Source: Opitutales bacterium (GTDB taxonomy: Bacteria > Verrucomicrobiota > Verrucomicrobiia > Opitutales > UBA953). From it: a DNA stretch of 33,588 nucleotides. Shown here one piece after another: positions 1 through 7,254 of this stretch. The notes under the pieces are model-generated. The model saw nothing but the letters and a program-made list of their open reading frames with translations. It was not told the origin of the DNA and did no database searches. Numbering within the stretch: the first letter of the stretch is position 1; each line of letters begins with the position of its first letter. Both the position numbers and the translations under genes were made by a program. The stretch spans positions 1 through 33,588 of the forward strand of contig JAFSAO010000008.1 in the NCBI GenBank assembly GCA_017440935.1, given 5' to 3'.

Positions 1-646
1 TCGGATGAACGTAGCGCAACCCCGAGCCCGAAAAAAGTTCGCGCACGGGAACGCGGTCGTAAATCCGAAGCGCGCCCTGCGGGAAACCCGCCGCAAACGG
101 AGTCCCGCCAAAGGGCTGGGAAAAATCCACGCTCCCGTTGCCCGCCGAAGAAGACATCCCGCAGCCGCCAAACTTGCAAAGACATTCCTTGTTCGTCGCT
201 ACCGGCTCAAGCGGCGTGGCAACGCGGATCCGAACATTGATAAACCACGGACCACCGATTGTTTCGTAGGAAATCGACAGCGGAAACGAACCGGAATAAA
301 ACGTGCCGTCTTCCTTGAAAAAACAGTCGGACGCCGGAAGATTCAGATAGGATTTTACCGGAGTAAACTCCCCGAGCGTTACCGTCGCATCATCATCCGA
401 ACTCACCGCAATACCGATAACCTGCCCCTCCAACGCGATTGACGTATTCAAGGTCGCCAAAAATTTCTTTTGATGCCCGGGGGCCGTGCCACCGAAACGC
501 CAAGAATATTCCGTATAAGTACAATCCGAATCCTTTCCCGAAACCACGCTACCCGTCGGATTAAAATCCGCGGGAACATCCCCGCTCGTCACCCACTCAC
601 CGGGCGCATCCTGAGGCGTTTCGGAAGAAAGAGTATTCGTTGACAT
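1..646 (-). CDS. N-terminal part of an RHS/YD-repeat-like protein, cut by window edge
   Basis: An uninterrupted minus-strand frame runs from an ATG at 646 to the window edge, giving 215 residues that begin MSTNTLSSETPQDAPGEW. An AAAGG sits nine bases before the ATG, so the start is credible. Residues of about 140-215 contain a Cys/Gly-rich patch (CLCKFGGCGM), then GNGSVDFSQPFGG, GALRIYDRVP and SGSGLRYVHP. This order (SVxFSxxxG, then GxLxIxxxxP, then LRY) is the style I recall from the segment before the YD repeats in RHS proteins of Verrucomicrobiota and Planctomycetes. The repeats themselves would lie outside the window. No signal peptide is visible, so export, if any, would use another route. 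The reading frame is secure; the RHS assignment is by motif style only. It could be another large beta-rich surface protein. Confidence 0.65.
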   Translation of the reverse strand, partial: MSTNTLSSETPQDAPGEWVTSGDVPADFNPTGSVVSGKDSDCTYTEYSWRFGGTAPGHQKKFLATLNTSIALEGQVIGIAVSSDDDATVTLGEFTPVKSYLNLPASDCFFKEDGTFYSGSFPLSISYETIGGPWFINVRIRVATPLEPVATNKECLCKFGGCGMSSSAGNGSVDFSQPFGGTPFAAGFPQGALRIYDRVPVRELFSGSGLRYVHP

Positions 647-880
647 GATAATAAGCCTTTCGTCGGAGTTGTTTTTTTAGGGGTAAAAACACAAAAAAAA
701 TTTTCTTTGTGTCTCCAAAAATAGAGAATTCGTTCTCCTCCTCAAGACATGAATTATAAATTTTTGTTTATAATTCTTCTACCGGAAACAAGTTCTCCGC
801 TCAAAAGGTGTTCCCGTAAGCGAGAAAAGGATTTCAAAAGTTTTAAAATACACTTACCTCTAAGCGCTAAGCCCTAAGCT
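647..880. other. Intergenic region before the RHS-like gene, with two inverted repeats
   Basis: This AT-rich gap separates the 3' end of the oxidoreductase gene from the start of the RHS-like gene; both are minus strand. It holds a 7-bp inverted repeat at 689-695 and 706-712 (ACACAAA/TTTGTGT) and a perfect 10-bp one at 751-760 and 767-776 (GAATTATAAA/TTTATAATTC). The second contains TATAAT on both strands, so it may include a -10 element or operator, but no convincing -35 was found. Heptad repeats begin at 861. Confidence 0.5.
751..776. promoter_or_regulatory. Perfect 10-bp palindrome containing TATAAT on both strands
   Basis: The arms GAATTATAAA and TTTATAATTC flank a 6-base spacer (TTTTTG). 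On the minus strand it lies about 105 bases upstream of the RHS-like start codon, a usual promoter or operator distance. Chance formation in AT-rich DNA is possible, and no partner -35 box is clear. Confidence 0.3.
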
Positions 881-888
881 TTAATCTT
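861..888. repeat. Heptanucleotide repeat array TAAGnnn (four units)
   Basis: Four consecutive 7-base units TAAGCGC, TAAGCCC, TAAGCTT and TAATCTT run into the stop codon of the oxidoreductase gene at 881-883. A nearly identical array lies at 24283-24310, again just beyond the stop of a minus-strand gene. Related arrays are at 15790-15880, 29589-29654 and 32257-32277. Confidence 0.6.
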
Positions 889-2047
889 TTTTACTTTCTC
901 CGCAGAGCTTGGCGGCGAAGCGTTCGGCGTAGAGCGGAAGCCAGGTGACGCCTTTGGAGCCGAAGCCGTTGAAGAGAAAAAGTTGGGGGAATTTTTCGTG
1001 CGCGCCGACTTTGGGAAGCGTGCCTTGGACGGCAGGACGCACGCCCGCGCGATGCGCGACGATTTTCGCGTTATCCGCGCTTTTCGCAGGAGAAAACGCC
1101 GCACAAAACGAGCGGCGCAAACGCTCCGCGACTTCCGGCGTCGCCTGAGTGTCGAGCACGTCGCGATCGTAATTTGTCCCGACACGCCAGCGCGTGCCGC
1201 CGAGCGGAATCGCCGCAACCGAGCTTTTTAAAATCTGCCCTTGGAAATTTTCCGTTCCCGCAAGTTCGATTTCGACAAATTCGCCTTTTGCCGGTTGCCA
1301 TTTCAAATGTGAAAACCAAGGATTTTCCCGCACGCGAAAGCCTTCGCAGAAAATGATTCCGCCGCGCACGTTGCGCCCGCGCCAACGCGTTCCCGCGTGC
1401 GCAACTTCGACATCGGCATAGTCGAAATTTTCTTCAAGTAAAACGCCACGGGAACGCCATTCCGCCCGTGCACGATCGAGCAATTTCGGAATATCGAGCC
1501 AACCGGCGCGATTGACGAAAAAGCCGCCAAGCCTATCGGCAAGCCCGCCGCCGCAGAGCGTTCCCGCCGGAACGTCTGCCGAGAGCCAGCCTTCGTATTC
1601 GGGATTTTTTTCGCGCTTGGCTTTAACTTCGCGTTCGTGTTCCGACGTGTAGAAGCGATAAAACGGAATTTCGTGAAAAAAAGTTTCGCCGAAGCGTTCA
1701 CCGAGAGCCGCATAAACGCGTTTGGCGGCGGGGACGAGATCGTCCGCGCCGAGCGTTTTGACGATGCGCATTCCCGTCACGGGATTAAGCACACCGGCGG
1801 CAACCTGCGAGGCGGCGCTTTTCCAACCGTCGTCGACGACAAGCACTTTGCGTCCGAGTTTTTCTAGTTCGAGCGCAATCAGCGTTCCCGCCAAGCCCTG
1901 CCCAACGACAAGAAAATCAATCGCATCGGGCGAAACTTCGTCGGTTTTCTTCTTCTTTTTGAAAAATCGGAAAAGGAAAAATCCGAGAAGCGCCACCAAA
2001 ACGCCCGTTCCCGCGCAAACCGGTTGACTTTGAAATTCAGGAAGCAT
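881..2047 (-). CDS. Membrane-anchored FAD-dependent oxidoreductase (DAO family)
   Basis: The 388-residue protein starts with a hydrophobic segment (about residues 11-29) followed by a run of lysines, which predicts an N-terminal membrane anchor with the body on the cytoplasmic side. The dinucleotide fold follows: VVGQGLAG near residues 47-54, then KVLVVDD. The C-terminus has the RPAVQGTLPKVG and GFGSKGV segments typical of DAO-family enzymes such as glycine/D-amino acid oxidases and the C-terminal domain of MnmC. It probably oxidises an amine or amino acid with FAD; the substrate cannot be read from sequence. Its ATG overlaps the last 11 bases of rlmN, so the two are probably translationally coupled. 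The membrane anchor is unusual for the family. Fold assignment is strong, function only general. Confidence 0.9.
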   Translation of the reverse strand: MLPEFQSQPVCAGTGVLVALLGFFLFRFFKKKKKTDEVSPDAIDFLVVGQGLAGTLIALELEKLGRKVLVVDDGWKSAASQVAAGVLNPVTGMRIVKTLGADDLVPAAKRVYAALGERFGETFFHEIPFYRFYTSEHEREVKAKREKNPEYEGWLSADVPAGTLCGGGLADRLGGFFVNRAGWLDIPKLLDRARAEWRSRGVLLEENFDYADVEVAHAGTRWRGRNVRGGIIFCEGFRVRENPWFSHLKWQPAKGEFVEIELAGTENFQGQILKSSVAAIPLGGTRWRVGTNYDRDVLDTQATPEVAERLRRSFCAAFSPAKSADNAKIVAHRAGVRPAVQGTLPKVGAHEKFPQLFLFNGFGSKGVTWLPLYAERFAAKLCGESKKD

Positions 2048-3161
2048 TTGCCGTTTTTTCCTTGTCCAAATTACGGAGACGCAGTTGCCCGCAGGCGGCG
2101 TCGATGTCGTGTCCCTTTTCCCGCCGCAACGTCGCGGGAACGCGGCGCTCCTGCAAAATTTTCAGGAATTGCATCTGGCGGTTTCCCGACGGACGTTTCC
2201 ACGGCAAACCTTCCACCGTGTTGTAAGGAATCAGATTGACGTGCGCGTGGAGTTCCCGCGCGATTTCGGCGAGCTTGCGCGCCTGCTCGAGCGTGTCGTT
2301 CACGTTTTCTATCAAAATAAATTCGAGCGTAATCATGCGACCGTGTTTTTCGGAAAAATCCTTCGCGGCGGGAATGAGTTGCGCAAGCGGAAACTTCCGG
2401 TTGACGGGCATGATTTGCGAGCGCACTTCATCGGTCGCACCGTGCAAACTGATCGCAAGGCGGAACTGCATCGGCTCCGCAGCGAGCGCATGAATTTTCG
2501 GCACGACGCCGCTTGTGGAAATCGTGATGCGCCGCGCGCCGACGCCCAAGCCCCAAGGCGCATTCGCGATGGTGAGCGCGCGCATCGTCGCGTCGTAATT
2601 CATGAGCGGCTCGCCCATACCCATGACAACGATGTTGTCAAAATCCGTAAATCCGGTTTCCCGCGTGCCTTTATCGCCGCCTTCCCAACAAACGAACATG
2701 AGCTGCGCCATGATTTCGCCTGCGTCGAGATTACGTTTCCAGCCCGCCAAGCCGCTTGCGCAAAATTTGCATCCCTGGGCACAACCGACCTGCGTCGAAA
2801 TGCAAACGGTTTTGCGGGAACGCTCTTCGCCCGTGCCTTCTTGCGGGGCGCGAAGAATCACGCATTCGACGAGGGCACCGTCGCGCATTTGGAGCAAAAA
2901 TTTTTCCGTAACGTCGCTTGCCTGCGCGCTTTTCGCAACGAGTTTCGCCGGCATAAAATCGTAGGTTTCGGCAAGCCATGCGCGCGTCGCCGCGGGAACG
3001 TTTTTCATTTCGTCAAACGAACGCACGCGTTTTTTGTAAATCCATTCGAGAATCTGCGTGGCGCGAAATGCCTTTTCTCCGCGCGCTTCGAGAGCGGCGG
3101 CGAGTGTTTCCTTGGTTTCCGAAAAAATGAGCGGTCGGGCTTCCTGCATCTTGCCGTTCAT
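2037..3161 (-). CDS. rlmN: RlmN, dual-specificity 23S rRNA/tRNA adenine-C2 methyltransferase
   Basis: RlmN is a radical-SAM enzyme that methylates C2 of A2503 in 23S rRNA and A37 of some tRNAs in the cytoplasm. The 374-residue protein has normal family length. The iron-sulfur cluster motif is GCAQGCKFC (Cys127, Cys131, Cys134), preceded by Cys120 in KTVCISTQVGC. The conserved C-terminal catalytic cysteine is Cys357 in DAACGQLRLRN. FDNIVVMGMGEPLMNYD and ITISTSGVVP are diagnostic segments. Cfr has the same core, but the overall match is to RlmN. No Shine-Dalgarno precedes the ATG; the upstream bases are AT-rich, and a strong terminator at 3177-3212 separates it from the FGE-like gene. It leads a two-gene unit with the FAD oxidoreductase. 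Confidence 0.97.
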   Translation of the reverse strand: MNGKMQEARPLIFSETKETLAAALEARGEKAFRATQILEWIYKKRVRSFDEMKNVPAATRAWLAETYDFMPAKLVAKSAQASDVTEKFLLQMRDGALVECVILRAPQEGTGEERSRKTVCISTQVGCAQGCKFCASGLAGWKRNLDAGEIMAQLMFVCWEGGDKGTRETGFTDFDNIVVMGMGEPLMNYDATMRALTIANAPWGLGVGARRITISTSGVVPKIHALAAEPMQFRLAISLHGATDEVRSQIMPVNRKFPLAQLIPAAKDFSEKHGRMITLEFILIENVNDTLEQARKLAEIARELHAHVNLIPYNTVEGLPWKRPSGNRQMQFLKILQERRVPATLRREKGHDIDAACGQLRLRNLDKEKTANAS

Positions 3162-3176
3162 TCTAAATTAGAAATA

Positions 3177-3212
3177 AAAAAATTGGCGAACGCTTTTGTT
3201 CACCAATTTTTT
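3177..3212. terminator. Strong bidirectional intrinsic terminator
   Basis: AAAAAATTGG at 3177-3186 pairs perfectly with CCAATTTTTT at 3203-3212. Inside, GAAC at 3188-3191 pairs with GTTC at 3198-3201 around a six-base loop. Flanking A and T runs let it work in both directions. It lies 22 bases past the stop of the FGE-like gene, so it ends the caspase-module transcript. Confidence 0.85.
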
Positions 3213-3233
3213 GAGAAAAATCCGCTAAAAGAA

Positions 3234-4178
3234 TTATTCGTCTTTTACCAGCGCAACGCGAAAGCCGATACTCCGAGAACGCGTAATCGGAACAATGCGG
3301 TAGCTGTCCGCCGCGCGGCAATCTTTCGCCGAGCCGTTCCAGCCGCCGCCGCGTCGGGCGAAATTCGCGCACCATTCCCCGACGTTCCCGTGCATATCGT
3401 AAAGCCCCCACGCGTTCGCTTCTTTTTGCGCGGGAACGTGCGTTTTTTCGCCGCTGTTTTCCTTCCACCACGCCACGCGCGACAAATCGCTTTCCGTTTC
3501 TCCGGAGCAAAAGCGCGTTTGCGTTCCCGCACGGCAGGCGTATTCCCATTGTTCCTCCGTGGGAAGCGAAAATTTCATGCCTTTCGGGAGACGCCCGGCG
3601 CGGCGTTCCCGCGCGGTCAGCTTTTCGCAAAACGCCATCGCTTCATGCCACGTCACGCACTCTACAGGCAACGCTTCCTTTTTGAAAAACGAAGGATTTT
3701 CTTCAAATGCGGCGCTCCATTGTGCCTGCGTTATTTCGGTTTTTGCCAAAAAAAACGGTTCGGAAATTTTTACGGAAACCTGATTTTCCTCCCGCGACCC
3801 CATCAGAAACGTTCCCGCAGGAATTTCCGCAAGTTCGAGTTTTGTTCCGTTGCCCAAATCGACGACATAGGTTTTTCCCGAGGCGACGGCGGCACCCTGT
3901 TCCGACAAAAAGCGTGCTCCGCCGAGCGCCGCGATGCGGGTTTTCAGCTCGTCGTTACTTTTGTCCTTCTTCAACGCCACAAGATAGTAGCTGAGCGCGA
4001 CCGTCGAATCCGCGGGAACGCCGTTTCCGCGCTCGTAGCATTCGCCGAGTGCGACGAGTGCGTCCGTTTCGCCGCGATTGGCGCGATACTTCAAATCGGC
4101 AAGCTCCTCGTAATAGGCGAGCGCCGCGGTCGTAAACATCGCAAAAAAAGCGGAAAAAGCGAAAAGCGTTTTCTTCAT
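3234..4178 (-). CDS. Secreted Sel1-repeat/FGE-like (sulfatase-modifying factor fold) protein
   Basis: The 314-residue protein has a clear signal peptide (MKKTLFAFSAFFAMFTTAALA). A Sel1-like helical repeat follows (about 28-75: GETDALVALGECYERGNGVP), then an FGE/SUMF1-fold domain (about 100-312) with IPAGTFLMGS, TEITQAQW, LPTEEQWEYACRAG, GLYDMHGNVGEWC and SIGFRVAL. Catalytic FGE has GGS-x2-C-x4-C; here the segment is RRGGGWNGSAKDCRAAD, so the first cysteine is Gly and only the second remains. It is therefore probably not a working formylglycine generator but a member of the broad FGE-fold group used for binding or accessory roles. It starts 11 bases after the caspase-protein stop, and its AGGAGG (4186-4191) overlaps that stop codon, a clear sign of translational coupling. 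Confidence 0.93.
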   Translation of the reverse strand: MKKTLFAFSAFFAMFTTAALAYYEELADLKYRANRGETDALVALGECYERGNGVPADSTVALSYYLVALKKDKSNDELKTRIAALGGARFLSEQGAAVASGKTYVVDLGNGTKLELAEIPAGTFLMGSREENQVSVKISEPFFLAKTEITQAQWSAAFEENPSFFKKEALPVECVTWHEAMAFCEKLTARERRAGRLPKGMKFSLPTEEQWEYACRAGTQTRFCSGETESDLSRVAWWKENSGEKTHVPAQKEANAWGLYDMHGNVGEWCANFARRGGGWNGSAKDCRAADSYRIVPITRSRSIGFRVALVKDE

Positions 4179-4185
4179 TTCAAAA

Positions 4186-4191
4186 CCTCCT
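4186..4191 (-). promoter_or_regulatory. AGGAGG ribosome-binding site overlapping the upstream stop codon
   Basis: On the minus strand AGGAGG ends seven bases before the ATG of the FGE-like gene at 4178. It overlaps the TAG stop of the LRR-caspase gene at 4190-4192. It fixes the FGE-like start and is the only full Shine-Dalgarno sequence I found before a start codon in this window. Confidence 0.85.
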
Positions 4192-6250
4192 ATTTTTCGG
4201 TTCCGTAAAGTTTTTCATCCCAATGCGGGAAATCGTCGTGCGCGAGAACGCTCGGCGTTTGCTCAAAATCGCCGAGTTTGAGCGACTGCTCGGGAACGGC
4301 TTCGCGCAAATATTCGGCGAGTTCCGCAAAGGAAACGTTCCCGCGCGTTTCTTTGAGTTTTTTCAAAAGAACATAGGTGAAAAGCCCGTGCTTTTCGGCA
4401 TTTGCGAAATGCGCGGTTTGGTCGCCGCTCGCCGCTGTGAAAACGACGAGATTCGACGGGAGCCGGGAAATATCGCCCGAAGATGCCGCACGACGCACGC
4501 CCTTGGCGGAAACGAGCGGCGCGTTATCCCGACGCATTCCGCTGAAACACGCATCCAAAAACACGGCGGCGATTTTGGCGCGGGAACGCGCAAGTTGCGC
4601 GTAAACATCGTCCAGCGAGCGCAGGAAACCGAGTCCGGACGGTTCTCCGTCGACCGGCAAAAGGTAGGCAGTGCGATCGGAATCATTCGGCACTCCGTGC
4701 CCGGAATAATAGAAAATCAGCTCAGCGTCAGGCAGTTTTCCGCGCGTTTCGAGCCAATTCAGAGCCAAATTCATATCGCCGACCGTTGCATTTTTGAAAA
4801 AACGGATTTGTTTTTCGGGAACGCCGAGTGTTTTCCGACAATATTCGCGAAAAATCTGCCCGTCGTTTTCCGCAAAATTAACGGGAGCAACGTAGCGGTA
4901 TTTTTCGTTGGCGACAATGGCGACGAAAATATTGCGGGCGGGCGTTTCGGGATTCACGGGAATCTCTTTGTCCACCTCGGAACGGAACGATGCCGTAGCG
5001 ATTTGCGCATTTGCCGTTCCCGTGGGCGCAAGCGTGGTTTTCGCCGTCGCCACGGAGGAATTGAGGCGAAGCGTCGTTTCCCAATTTTCGGCAAACTCGC
5101 CGTATTTTTCCGAAATTTTCACGCGAACGGGAATTTCCTCGCCGCGATAGCGTCGCGGGACAAGTAGTGAAAATTCCAACGGCTGAGCTTCGCCGCCGCG
5201 CAAAGACGGAAATTTCTGCGTTTGTTTGCCGTCGAGAACGAGAATTCCGTTCGGCAATTCAAGCGCGACGGAAACTTCTTCCGCCGTTCCCGCCGTCGTG
5301 TTTTGCAGGAAAAGTTGGAGATCAAACGGCGCGTTCTTCTTCAGCACGGAATCCCCCTGCCCGCTCACGACAAAATCGACGATTTTTACGGCGGGAGCGA
5401 CGAACGGGCGCGTTTCGAGCGCAAGAATTTTTTCTTCCGAACCCAATCCGTTCGGTTCTTCGACGTAAAGCGAAAATTCCGCTGTTCCCGCCGCAAGCGC
5501 ACGCGACGCGGAAACCGGAATTTCGAGCAAAACTTTTTCCCCTGCAGAAATTTTTGGAATCCCGAGACTTGCGGGAAACGCGAGCTCGGCGTCCGGAGTT
5601 TTCAGCGCCATTTTTAAGCGGCAACCGTATGCGTCAGCCTCCCCGGTGTTGCTTACGGGAACGCGTAGGGTGCAAATTTCCGCACCGTCGATTGCGCATT
5701 CGCCCGACGGGTCGAGCAATTCCACGGCGGCGGACTCAATTTCGATTGCGGGAAATTTTGACGGCGGGAAAAGCGCGGGAGATGTCAGCGGGAACGCGTT
5801 TTCACCGAGATTTTCAATCGTTTTCGGTGCGGAAATTTTTTCCAGCGCGGAACAAAAAGCGAATGCTTCTTCGCCGAGCACCTGCGTCGATTCCGGAAGT
5901 TCGATTTCCGGCAATTTTTCGCAGGCAAAAAATGCGCGGGAGCCGATTTTTTTCAAACTGCGCGGAAGTGACACACGAGCCAGATTTCCGCAATGCGCGA
6001 AAGCAAGCGGAGCAATTTCTTCGATGCCTTCCGCGAGCGAAATGCTTTGCAGGTTCGCGTTGCCGAAAAATGCGCCGGAGCCGATGCGCGTAATGCGTTT
6101 CCCATCGAGCGTCGCGGGAACGGCAAGCGTGGATTCGCCTCCGGAATAAGCGGAAATTTCCGCCGCGCCGTCGCCGAGATCACGCAAAGAAAACGCCGAT
6201 GCGGAAACGACAAACGCGAAAAACAGGATTACGAAAGAAAAACTTTTCAT
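4190..6250 (-). CDS. Secreted BspA-type LRR / CARDB-like / caspase (peptidase C14) protein
   Basis: Starting at the ATG at 6250 gives 686 residues with a signal peptide (MKSFSFVILFFAFVVSASA); a longer in-frame GTG start at 6325 would bury it. Residues of about 25-150 are BspA/TpLRR repeats (IGSGAFFGNANLQSISLAEG, IGSRAFFACEKL). Residues of about 165-410 are two beta-sandwich segments resembling CARDB modules (VSNTGEADAYGC, FLQNTTAGTAEEVSVALELP). Residues of about 440-686 are a caspase-fold peptidase with the catalytic His in IFYYSGHG (His518) and Cys in VFLDACFSG (Cys568). Both catalytic residues are intact, so it is probably an active cysteine protease, perhaps Arg/Lys-specific like other metacaspases. 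The domain order and signal peptide place it outside the cytoplasm. It lies between the DUF4384-like and FGE-like genes in one operon. Confidence 0.93.
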   Translation of the reverse strand: MKSFSFVILFFAFVVSASAFSLRDLGDGAAEISAYSGGESTLAVPATLDGKRITRIGSGAFFGNANLQSISLAEGIEEIAPLAFAHCGNLARVSLPRSLKKIGSRAFFACEKLPEIELPESTQVLGEEAFAFCSALEKISAPKTIENLGENAFPLTSPALFPPSKFPAIEIESAAVELLDPSGECAIDGAEICTLRVPVSNTGEADAYGCRLKMALKTPDAELAFPASLGIPKISAGEKVLLEIPVSASRALAAGTAEFSLYVEEPNGLGSEEKILALETRPFVAPAVKIVDFVVSGQGDSVLKKNAPFDLQLFLQNTTAGTAEEVSVALELPNGILVLDGKQTQKFPSLRGGEAQPLEFSLLVPRRYRGEEIPVRVKISEKYGEFAENWETTLRLNSSVATAKTTLAPTGTANAQIATASFRSEVDKEIPVNPETPARNIFVAIVANEKYRYVAPVNFAENDGQIFREYCRKTLGVPEKQIRFFKNATVGDMNLALNWLETRGKLPDAELIFYYSGHGVPNDSDRTAYLLPVDGEPSGLGFLRSLDDVYAQLARSRAKIAAVFLDACFSGMRRDNAPLVSAKGVRRAASSGDISRLPSNLVVFTAASGDQTAHFANAEKHGLFTYVLLKKLKETRGNVSFAELAEYLREAVPEQSLKLGDFEQTPSVLAHDDFPHWDEKLYGTEK

Positions 6251-6356
6251 TGCGGGGATTTTTTTAAGAAATTTGAGATTTTTCTTTTCCGGAGAAAAAG
6301 TTAAGCGGAGAACGCATCCTTGCACGGCGTTTTAACGCGGCGCAAGACGCATTTTG

Positions 6357-7181
6357 TCAGTTTTTTGTAATTACAAACGGAACGGCGTAAATGAACCGTT
6401 CCCGCAACGGAATATTTGCCATCCAGCGTTCGAGGCGTTCGCGATTCTGTTCGGGATCGCGATTTTTGTCGTTTTTCAAAAACGGATACGGCTGTTTCGT
6501 CAGCACGAAAAAGAGCGTTCCCGTTTCGCGGGTTGCGCGCGGCGAAGAAATTTCAAAAACCAACGAAAATTCGGGAACTTTCTTCTCCGCACGAATCAAA
6601 TTGCTTTCCCAACGGTGCTCGGGAAAAACGATGTCGGCTCGGAAATCCTGATTTAACCAGAAAACCGTCAGGTAAGCGTCTTGTGCAACTTTTACCGAAA
6701 ACGTGTCTTCCTCGCCGTTTTCGTAAACGCTTTTCCCGCCGGAAATCAGCGCCGTAAACGCGGGGTCGGGTTCTTCGGAGGATTTTTTTACGGAAACTTC
6801 CGCTTCGACAAAAACCGTCGGAGACTCGTGTGCAGCAGTCTCGCCCGCGCGCGGGAACGTCCATCCGCGGCGAAGTTCCTTAAACGCGTGGACAACGCCG
6901 ACACTGTTTGTGACGATTACGCCGCTATAAGTTTGCCCTTCCTTTTGCGAAAGCAAGGTGTCCCACGAGGAAACGCGCTCACCGCACACGGCGAGAATCG
7001 CTTTGCGGCGAGCTTCATTTTGTGCGCGGAAAAAGGCTTCCTTAGGAGAAGCGTCGGACTCGGGGGAAAGCGTCCACTCTCCGCGCACGCGCCGGGTCTC
7101 GATTTCCCCGGGAACCGTAGCACACGCGGGAACGCACATCGTCATTCCCGTCAAAAAAGCAAACAGCAGAGCGCGGCGCAT
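6357..7181 (-). CDS. Exported DUF4384-type protein of the caspase module
   Basis: Starting at the ATG at 7181 gives 274 residues with an export signal (MRRALLFAFLTGMTMCVPAC); the cysteine could be lipidated, but Pro at -2 makes the lipobox poor. An upstream in-frame start at 7220 would fall inside a terminator hairpin and is less likely. Residues of about 45-130 (RAQNEARRKAILAVCGERV, then FVEAEVSVKK) resemble the LPP20/FlgT-like fold. Residues of about 150-240 match DUF4384 (YENGEEDTFSVKVAQDAYLT, VFWLNQDFRADIVFPE). DUF4384 domains are often found near or fused to caspase-like peptidases, and here the caspase gene follows directly. Its probable role is an envelope partner or substrate adaptor; no enzymatic motif is visible. 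Confidence 0.85.
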   Translation of the reverse strand: MRRALLFAFLTGMTMCVPACATVPGEIETRRVRGEWTLSPESDASPKEAFFRAQNEARRKAILAVCGERVSSWDTLLSQKEGQTYSGVIVTNSVGVVHAFKELRRGWTFPRAGETAAHESPTVFVEAEVSVKKSSEEPDPAFTALISGGKSVYENGEEDTFSVKVAQDAYLTVFWLNQDFRADIVFPEHRWESNLIRAEKKVPEFSLVFEISSPRATRETGTLFFVLTKQPYPFLKNDKNRDPEQNRERLERWMANIPLRERFIYAVPFVITKN

Positions 7182-7193
7182 TTCGTCTGTCGG

Positions 7194-7241
7194 AAAAAAT
7201 CGCGAATAGCGAACGGGCAAATCGGCTGTTCGCTATTCGCG
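7194..7241 (-). terminator. Strong intrinsic terminator 13 bases before a start codon (possible attenuator)
   Basis: CGCGAATAGCGAAC at 7201-7214 pairs perfectly over 14 bp with GTTCGCTATTCGCG at 7228-7241 across a 13-base loop. On the minus strand it is followed by ATTTTTT (7200-7194). It lies after the LPP20-like stop (7255) and just before the DUF4384 ATG (7181), leaving no space for a promoter in between. Confidence 0.85.
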
Positions 7242-7254
7242 GTGGGTTAAATTG

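Noticed and set aside
3234..4178. FGE-fold protein as target of a diversity-generating retroelement
   Set aside because: No reverse transcriptase, template repeat or Avd gene is in the window, and the C-terminus shows no sign of an adenine-variable repeat.
2085..4208. A 707-codon open frame on the plus strand opposite rlmN and the FGE-like gene
   Set aside because: It is antisense to two clear genes, rich in Arg/Phe/His, with no recognisable domain. Codon bias on the real strand leaves the opposite frame open.
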